NCBI GenBank assembly: GCA_017559135.1
Contig: JAFYSZ010000025.1
Location: forward strand, 1 to 64,000
Direction of reading: 5' to 3'
Origin: Bacteroidales bacterium
GTDB taxonomy: Bacteria; Bacteroidota; Bacteroidia; Bacteroidales; P3
Length of the DNA stretch: 64,000 nt
Shown here piece after piece: positions 58,566 to 64,000 of the stretch (position 1 is the stretch's first letter; every line of letters begins with the position of its first letter). The position numbers were made by a program, and so were the translations under genes. The notes under the pieces are model-generated. The model saw only the letters and a program-made list of their open reading frames with translations, was not told the origin of the DNA and ran no database searches.

Positions 58566-59150
58566 TTAAATCTTTTTAGTTTCTATTGCAAAGATAATTC
58601 TTTCTATAACTCTGTCTTCTGAATTGTTTACAGGGTCATATTTTGTGCGAAGATTGTATCCGAAAATTTTTCCGAGTGTTTGATAAAATGCAGCACGAAA
58701 ACTTCCTCTTAAATCTTTAACTAATGCGTAGGAGTCGCTGCCTGTTTCTCTATCAATGAGTTTTAGGAGAATTTTTCCTTGTGTTTTGTTGAGTTTTTTA
58801 AGTTTTGGGCCAAATTTATTCTCAATGTCTGTTTCGGCTTGTTTCATTATTTTTTTTCTTTGTGAGTCATTTTTTGCAGATTTCAATATAAGGGTGTAAC
58901 TATCTAATAATTTTCCTGCTTCTTTTGCGAAAGGGTAGACTTTTTTTACGTTTTTGATAAGTTTTTTGTATTTTTTCTTTTCTGCTTCTGTCAAAGGACA
59001 AACATATCCTGTTACTTTTACCGTGTTAAGGTAGGCCATAGGAATGGTATCTCCTTGATATATCGTGCCAAAAACGACTTGCCCATCAATTACTTGTGAT
59101 TTTGCAAAGTAACTAATCAAGAGAAATAGAATTATTATGCTTTTTTTCAT
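58566..59150 (-). CDS. DUF4294 domain secreted protein
   Basis: 194 residues with signal peptide MKKSIIILFLLISYFAKSQ. The domain is marked by GDTIPMAYLNTVKVTG (about 33-48), then KKYKKLIKNVKKVYPFAKEA, KKLNKTQGKILLKLIDRETG and a final LRGSFRAAFYQTLGKIFGYNLRTKYDP. It is widespread in Bacteroidetes, predicted periplasmic, with no known function. 2 bases after clpX and 5 bases before the NlpC/P60 gene. Confidence 0.85.
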   Translation of the reverse strand: MKKSIIILFLLISYFAKSQVIDGQVVFGTIYQGDTIPMAYLNTVKVTGYVCPLTEAEKKKYKKLIKNVKKVYPFAKEAGKLLDSYTLILKSAKNDSQRKKIMKQAETDIENKFGPKLKKLNKTQGKILLKLIDRETGSDSYALVKDLRGSFRAAFYQTLGKIFGYNLRTKYDPVNNSEDRVIERIIFAIETKKI

Positions 59151-59152
59151 TT

Positions 59153-60388
59153 TTAAAATTTGTCTTTATATTTTTCTATTTGAGATTGTGCATATTTTTT
59201 TGTGATTGTAAATTCTTTTTTGTTGCTTCCTGGAAGTTCAAACATTAATTCTGTCATCACACTTTCTACAATTCCTCTTAATCCTCTTGCTCCAAGGTTG
59301 TTTTTTTCTGCAATCTCTACAAAGTAGTCTAATGCTTCGTCTTTAAAACTTAGTTTGACGCCGTCTATTTCTAAAAGTTTTGTGTATTGTTTTATTAAAG
59401 AGTTTTTAGGTTCGGTAAGTATTCTTTTTAATGCGTCTTTGTCTAATACGTCTAAGTGAGTTAGTACAGGAAAACGTCCAATCAATTCTGGAATCAAGCC
59501 AAAACTTTTCAAATCTTGTGGTTGTACATATTTGATTAGGTCTTTTTCTTCTATTTTTTTGCGATTGTCTGAGGCTGAATAGCCTATTGCGTTTGAATTG
59601 AGACGAAGTGCTATTTTTCTTTCTAAGGAATTGAATGCTCCTGAGGCAATAAATAAAATGTTTCTTGTATCTACTTGTATGTATTTTTGGTCAGGGTGTT
59701 TTCTTCCTCCTTGTGGTGGAACGTTTACAATGGTTCCTTCTAATAGTTTTAGCAATGCTTGTTGTACTCCTTCTCCGCTGACATCTCTTGTAATGGAAGG
59801 ATTGTCGCTTTTCCTTGCAATCTTGTCTATTTCGTCAATAAAAACAATTCCTCTACATGCTTTTTCTACGTCATAGTCGGCTGCTTGCAACAAACGTGTC
59901 AAAACTGTTTCTACATCTTCGCCTACGTAGCCTGCTTCTGTAAGAACGGTTGCGTCTGCAATACAAAAAGGAACATCTAATAAGCGTGCAATTGTGCGTG
60001 CAAGTAAAGTTTTTCCTGTTCCTGTTTGTCCTACCATTATAATGTTAGATTTTTCTATTTCAACTTCGTCTTTTACATCTTTGGAATGGTAGTATTTTAA
60101 TCTTTTATAGTGATTGTAAACAGCAACTGAAAGAACGCGTTTTGCTTCGTCTTGACCTATTACGTATTGATCAAGATGTGCTTTGATTTCGGCAGGAGTT
60201 TTTATTTGGTATGCTTCAACTTCTTTTTTGCTTTTCTTGCTTTGTTGTTCTCTTGCTATGTTATTTAGAGCCGCAGCACAGTCTATGCAAACTCCTTGCA
60301 AACCAAGTTCAGAGTTAATCATTAAAACTTGATCTTCACTTCTTCCACAAAAAATACAATACGTCTTATTATTTTTGTTTCCCTTCAT
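59153..60388 (-). CDS. clpX: ATP-dependent Clp protease ATP-binding subunit ClpX
   Basis: 411 residues. AAA+ unfoldase that feeds tagged proteins to ClpP. N-terminal zinc-binding domain with C11, C14, C34, C37 (CIFC ... CIDC), Walker A GQTGTGKT (120-127), Walker [11 protein letters not shown], pore loop GYVGEDV, sensor/arginine region [11 protein letters not shown]. The ClpP-docking loop region is near [11 protein letters not shown]. clpP is not in the window. 12 bases after the sugar transporter gene. Confidence 0.95.
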   Translation of the reverse strand: MKGNKNNKTYCIFCGRSEDQVLMINSELGLQGVCIDCAAALNNIAREQQSKKSKKEVEAYQIKTPAEIKAHLDQYVIGQDEAKRVLSVAVYNHYKRLKYYHSKDVKDEVEIEKSNIIMVGQTGTGKTLLARTIARLLDVPFCIADATVLTEAGYVGEDVETVLTRLLQAADYDVEKACRGIVFIDEIDKIARKSDNPSITRDVSGEGVQQALLKLLEGTIVNVPPQGGRKHPDQKYIQVDTRNILFIASGAFNSLERKIALRLNSNAIGYSASDNRKKIEEKDLIKYVQPQDLKSFGLIPELIGRFPVLTHLDVLDKDALKRILTEPKNSLIKQYTKLLEIDGVKLSFKDEALDYFVEIAEKNNLGARGLRGIVESVMTELMFELPGSNKKEFTITKKYAQSQIEKYKDKF

Positions 60389-60400
60389 TTTTAAGAATTA

Positions 60401-61648
60401 TTACTTGTTTTTACCAACTTTATGTCCCCAAATTGCAAAATAAAATATCATTGCATAACAAGGAAGCATCATTATGTATGGGAATTGTCTATCTCCTCCT
60501 AATAAATCTACAAAACTACCATATAACAATGGTAAAACAGCTCCACCAGCAATAGCCATAATCAATAAAGCCGAAGCCAAAGCTGTGTGAGAGCCAAGTT
60601 TGTCAATAGATAATGGCCAAATTGTAGGCCACATCATTGCATGAGCAAAACTTAATAGTATGATAAATATAATAGAAGTCATTCCTTGTGTCATTATTGC
60701 AAAGGTCGCAAATACAAATCCTAAGATTGCGGATAATGCAAGGGCTTTTGATTGATTTATGTATTTAGGTACAAGGACTATTCCTAAAAGATAGCCTATT
60801 GTAAGTGCAATAAGACTAAATGTTCCTAACTTTGGTGCAATTGTTTTGGAGATTCCTTGTGTTTCTGCATATAATCCTAAGGTGTCTATCGCGATTACTT
60901 CTACTCCAACGTATAAAAATAATGTAAATACGCCTAACCAAAGATAAGGAATCTTGAAAATAGATTTTTGAGACTTTTCTTCTGCTGATTCGTCTTCGTT
61001 TTTAACCTCAGGAAGTTTTGCTAACATAACCATTAACGCTAATAAACACAACAATGTCGTAATAACAATATAAGGTGTCTTGATTCTCATTGCTAAAAGG
61101 TCTAATTGAGTATTTTTAGCTTCACCTGTAAGGTTTGCAATGTTTGAGGTTATTTCGTCCATTCCAGAGAATAAAACGCTACTTATTAGTAAAATGCCTA
61201 TCATTCCTGCACATTTGTTGAATAATCCCATAATGGACATTCTTTTTGCAGCCGATTCTATTGGTCCAAGTATTGTAACGTAAGGATTAACTGCGGTTTG
61301 TAAAAGTGCAAGTCCTGTCCCTTGAATGAATAAACCTACTAAAAACATCATATAATCTCTACTTTGAGCTGCTGGAATAAAGAGTATTGAACCTATTGCC
61401 ATAACTAAAAGTCCTAAACTCATTCCTTTTGCAAATCCTGTCTTCTTTAATATCCAAGAAGAAGGGATTGACATTACGAAATAGGAAATATAGAATGCAA
61501 ATGTTACCCAATATGCTTGTGAGTCGGGTAGTTCGCAAGCGGTTTTTAGGAAAGGGATAAGTAAACTGTTTAACCAAGTTACAAATCCAAATACAAAATA
61601 TAATAAGCCTATGATTGAAAGGCTGAACATGTAATTGTTTTTCTTCAT
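60401..61648 (-). CDS. FucP/GluP-type sugar transporter (major facilitator superfamily), second copy
   Basis: 415 residues with about 12 membrane helices. FVFGFVTWLNSLLIPFLK in helix 1 and LQTAVNPYVTILGP after helix 4 place it in the glucose/galactose/fucose symporter branch, like the protein at 13394-14782. A long acidic loop (LPEVKNEDESAEEKSQKSIF) joins the halves, and a periplasmic loop with SNIANLTGEAKNTQLDL is longer than usual. Substrate not decidable. 32 bases downstream of the BamA-type gene and before clpX. Confidence 0.87.
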   Translation of the reverse strand: MKKNNYMFSLSIIGLLYFVFGFVTWLNSLLIPFLKTACELPDSQAYWVTFAFYISYFVMSIPSSWILKKTGFAKGMSLGLLVMAIGSILFIPAAQSRDYMMFLVGLFIQGTGLALLQTAVNPYVTILGPIESAAKRMSIMGLFNKCAGMIGILLISSVLFSGMDEITSNIANLTGEAKNTQLDLLAMRIKTPYIVITTLLCLLALMVMLAKLPEVKNEDESAEEKSQKSIFKIPYLWLGVFTLFLYVGVEVIAIDTLGLYAETQGISKTIAPKLGTFSLIALTIGYLLGIVLVPKYINQSKALALSAILGFVFATFAIMTQGMTSIIFIILLSFAHAMMWPTIWPLSIDKLGSHTALASALLIMAIAGGAVLPLLYGSFVDLLGGDRQFPYIMMLPCYAMIFYFAIWGHKVGKNK

Positions 61649-61668
61649 ATCTTTTATTTTTAAGTTTG

Positions 61669-61676
61669 CAAAAATA
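61669..61676 (-). promoter_or_regulatory. Putative -7 element TATTTTTG before the sugar transporter
   Basis: Minus strand, 21 bases before the transporter ATG, in the 32-base gap after the BamA-type gene; matches TAnnTTTG, no -33 match. Confidence 0.4.
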
Positions 61677-61680
61677 ATAA

Positions 61681-64000
61681 TTAAAATGGATATCCGATGC
61701 CAAATTGCAATTGTAAGTCTTTGAAATCAGTATCTTTTATTACCCATCGCTCTCCTTGCGGTTTTGAGGGATCATGTAGTTTCATGGCTAAATCTAAACG
61801 TATTATTAGAAATTGAATGTTGAGTCTGAGTCCTAATCCTCCACCAATTGCAAATTCTTTATAAAAATCATTTAATTCAAATTGTCCGTTTTCAAATCCT
61901 TTTTGTTCATTGATTGTCCAAATGTTGCCTGCGTCAATAAATGTTGCTCCTTCAAATATTCCACTTATTGGAAAACGATATTCTATGTTAGTACCTATCG
62001 CAATATCTCCTGCTCTGTCAAATCTTAATTCCGATTGTGGAGAACTACTTCCTGGTCCTAATTCTCTTAATTGCCAAGCTCTATTGTTGTTTGCTCCTCC
62101 TGCAAAGAAACTTTTTTCGTATGGTAGGTTTTTTGCATTGCCATAATAATATCCTATGCCAGAAAAAAATCTAGTAACAAAAGTACTTTTTTCTTTTACA
62201 TAAAAATATCTTACAAAATCAAAGTCTGCTCTTACGTATTGTGAGTATGGAATATTGAAAATCTCGTATTGCCCATTATTATTTTTTGATTGATTGAATA
62301 TATTGCTAAGCAAATACAAAAAGTTTCCTGCTGCTTCTAAATTAGTTCTTATGTAATTGAAATTTTTTCTTTTGTCAATATCTTGTCCGTTATAGGTATA
62401 ACTGAATCTTGTGTCCATTACCATGTGATCTGTCATTTGATATTGTATTCTTTTATCCAAACTTTGTATCAAATCGTTATAACTATCGTCTGTTATTTCC
62501 AAATCTACATAGTTTAGTTCTATTGGAACAAAAGAAAACATATTATGATTATTCGTACGCCAAGAATATTCGTAATTTAATGTAGAAATATTTCTGTCAA
62601 AGTATGTTCTTTTTTGAGTGTTGAATGCCATTCTTAAAGAAGTGTGCGGTCTGAAATTCATAGAGTAGAAATTTGTACTGAAAGGTGCTAAGAATCGTGG
62701 TAATTCTATTCCAAAATCAAATCCAAACTCAAACGCATTAAAGAAACTCCATCTGTTTTCTCCTTTATTTGAGAAAATATCACTTCTTACTTCTGCTGCA
62801 AGTTTGATATTTGTAGAAAAAATTTCGGCACCTTTGAAAAGGTTATTGTGAGAGAATCCAAAATTGATTTCAGAACCGAGAGTGGAACTGTTTTGTATGT
62901 TTAGACTATTGTTTGCGTTAGAAAAATTAAACTCAAATGAACTTGTAAGATTTATAGGCTTTGACATAGAAAGTTTTATCAAACAATCCAATGCTAATGT
63001 GTCCTCTTGACTCTCGTTATTTGTAGGAGAAAACGAAATATCTATGTATTTGAAGTTTTGAAGCTGAGAAAGGGCATCAAAAGTGTTCTTTGCCAAAGAA
63101 GGAGAAAAGAGATTGCCTTTTTGTAACAAGATACTCCTTGCAATAGGTTTGTCTTTAATAGACTGATGTTCACTTCTAATGAAATATAATGCAGAGCCTT
63201 TTGATTTACTTGTCTGTTTATGAAAAACTATTGAAGTATCAATAGGAGGAGTGTAAAGAGAAGAGGTAGATGGATAGTAATCAGGATAGATAAATACTTT
63301 ATTGATTTTGTAAGGCTTGTGTTTTGTTTCTATTATGCTGTCATTATTTTTGTAAGAAGGAGTTTTGATTATCATTTCGATGTTTAGAGCATTCGCATTT
63401 AGGTTTGTGTCAATAGCAAATTCAATATAATTTTCATTAAAGGAGAAATAACCTTTTCCTCTCAAATTAGAAGCTATTTTTGATCTTATTTCTTTAAGAA
63501 TAGATTCATCATAATATTCATCTTTTTTTATTTGTCCTAATTCTTTCATAGAAAGAATCTCTTTTTTCAAAGTATAGTCTTTGCTACTAACAGAGAAATT
63601 ATTGATTTTATAACGAGCAGGAATATCAACAACATAAATTATATTACGCCTTGTTTTATATGTTGTCCAAGGAGCATACCATCTTCTTACTAATGTTAGA
63701 CTATCCTTAACCTTTGCATTGAAAACACCTTTTGTTTTAAGATATATTCTCATATCTTCCACAGTGTTTTTTGTAAGTTTATTGTTTATCTCCACAGGTT
63801 TTGAACCCAAAGTACGAAAAACTCTTTTTGATAAAAAATTTATCGAGTCATTATCTCCTGTTTCCGAAAGAGAGTAGAAATACATACCCCATTTAATTCC
63901 AAGAAATCTTCCGTTAGGATCTTGTTTTATTAAGTTTTTTAAGTCGGATTTGTCAATGAGTTTAGAATTACTTATAACTTTATTGTTAGATAAAAGATAA
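61681..64000 (-). CDS. BamA/TamA-type outer-membrane protein (D15 surface antigen), 5' end outside window
   Basis: At least 773 residues; the frame stays open to the right edge, so the true start lies beyond 64000 and the ATG at 63885 is internal. Upstream of it the frame reads NSKLIDKSDLKNLIKQDPNG then RFLGIKWGMYFYSL, a typical start of Bacteroidetes TamA-like proteins. POTRA-like segments come first (about 1-300), then a 16-strand barrel: SFEFNFSNANNSL, NNLFKGAEIF, the FAGGANNNRAWQLRELGPGS loop, RFDRAGDIAIGTNIEYRFPI, and closing LQFGIGYPF with a terminal Phe. It inserts or exports outer-membrane proteins; whether it is BamA itself or the TamA-like paralogue is open, though TamA-like is more likely. 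Confidence 0.88.
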   Translation of the reverse strand, partial: YLLSNNKVISNSKLIDKSDLKNLIKQDPNGRFLGIKWGMYFYSLSETGDNDSINFLSKRVFRTLGSKPVEINNKLTKNTVEDMRIYLKTKGVFNAKVKDSLTLVRRWYAPWTTYKTRRNIIYVVDIPARYKINNFSVSSKDYTLKKEILSMKELGQIKKDEYYDESILKEIRSKIASNLRGKGYFSFNENYIEFAIDTNLNANALNIEMIIKTPSYKNNDSIIETKHKPYKINKVFIYPDYYPSTSSLYTPPIDTSIVFHKQTSKSKGSALYFIRSEHQSIKDKPIARSILLQKGNLFSPSLAKNTFDALSQLQNFKYIDISFSPTNNESQEDTLALDCLIKLSMSKPINLTSSFEFNFSNANNSLNIQNSSTLGSEINFGFSHNNLFKGAEIFSTNIKLAAEVRSDIFSNKGENRWSFFNAFEFGFDFGIELPRFLAPFSTNFYSMNFRPHTSLRMAFNTQKRTYFDRNISTLNYEYSWRTNNHNMFSFVPIELNYVDLEITDDSYNDLIQSLDKRIQYQMTDHMVMDTRFSYTYNGQDIDKRKNFNYIRTNLEAAGNFLYLLSNIFNQSKNNNGQYEIFNIPYSQYVRADFDFVRYFYVKEKSTFVTRFFSGIGYYYGNAKNLPYEKSFFAGGANNNRAWQLRELGPGSSSPQSELRFDRAGDIAIGTNIEYRFPISGIFEGATFIDAGNIWTINEQKGFENGQFELNDFYKEFAIGGGLGLRLNIQFLIIRLDLAMKLHDPSKPQGERWVIKDTDFKDLQLQFGIGYPF

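Noticed and set aside
63885..64000. ATG at 63885 as the real start of the BamA/TamA-type gene
   Set aside because: The frame continues to the window edge with family-like sequence (DLKNLIKQDPNGRFLGIKWG), and no signal peptide follows the internal ATG.

Overview
The window is a low-GC bacterial chromosome segment from the phylum Bacteroidetes, most likely a Bacteroidales-type anaerobe. Four signs support this. The left edge carries type IX secretion (T9SS) core genes, gldM (partial) and gldN. A secreted M6 protease ends in a T9SS sorting domain. Many gene starts are preceded by the Bacteroidetes sigma factor pattern TTTG-N18/19-TAnnTTTG rather than a Shine-Dalgarno sequence. Several family-specific genes (HU + tiny mS38-like protein + RNase G, DUF4294, Bacteroidetes-type PurM, FucP-type transporters) are typical of the phylum. 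Species cannot be named from the sequence alone.

Layout. 1-1503: T9SS genes gldM/gldN with a terminator. 1560-4400: an accessory patch holding a 22-bp tandem repeat, a frameshifted AAA-ATPase relic, a hairpin, and an intact overlapping gene pair (a DUF4062 TIR-like protein and an AlbA_2/HATPase 'Schlafen-like' protein); this is the best candidate for a poorly described, possibly defensive, system. 4435-7956: GT-C mannosyltransferase, HU, a 29-aa ribosomal-type protein, RNase G. 8002-8306: three minus-strand tRNAs (Ser-GCU, Pro-UGG, Arg-UCU) behind a consensus promoter. 8543-12034: cardiolipin synthase, sigma-54 activator, AroA. 12039-12485: N-truncated AraC relic. 12581-13294: outer-membrane protein. 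13394-21483 (minus): AddA-AddB helicase-nuclease, M16 peptidase, FucP-type transporter. 21640-28227 (plus): acidic protein, Gmk, a possible cyclase-like protein with a SpoIIE phosphatase, two Sel1-repeat proteins, a phosphohexomutase.

28373-34554: an outer-membrane protein and a lipoprotein (minus), a convergent-side AraC regulator, then a minus-strand operon with an unknown protein, two secreted proteins that look like duplicated GldN modules, and a TrmH-type methyltransferase. 34641-36266: PruA. 36311-51255 (minus): a long co-directional run of LysS, S41 protease, PurM, LutA-like protein, two radical SAM proteins (TIGR01212, RlmN), the M6 T9SS cargo protease, NadC, a YihY membrane protein, a DegT aminotransferase and a priming sugar-phosphate transferase. 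51346-51831: Ssb. 51904-57123 (minus): SurE, small membrane protein, LpxB, SpoIID-like protein, thioredoxin, CyuA-type cysteine desulfidase. 57220-57702: GtrA. 57781-64000 (minus): partial BamA/TamA-type protein, sugar MFS transporter, ClpX, DUF4294 protein, NlpC/P60 peptidase.

The envelope theme is strong: secretion machinery (GldM/N), a cargo protease, outer-membrane assembly, lipid A, cardiolipin, wall hydrolases and glycan priming all occur here. A second theme is a family of intergenic elements built around TCATAGA/TCTATGA arms, two of which are nearly identical three-armed terminators lying 44 kb apart between convergent genes.
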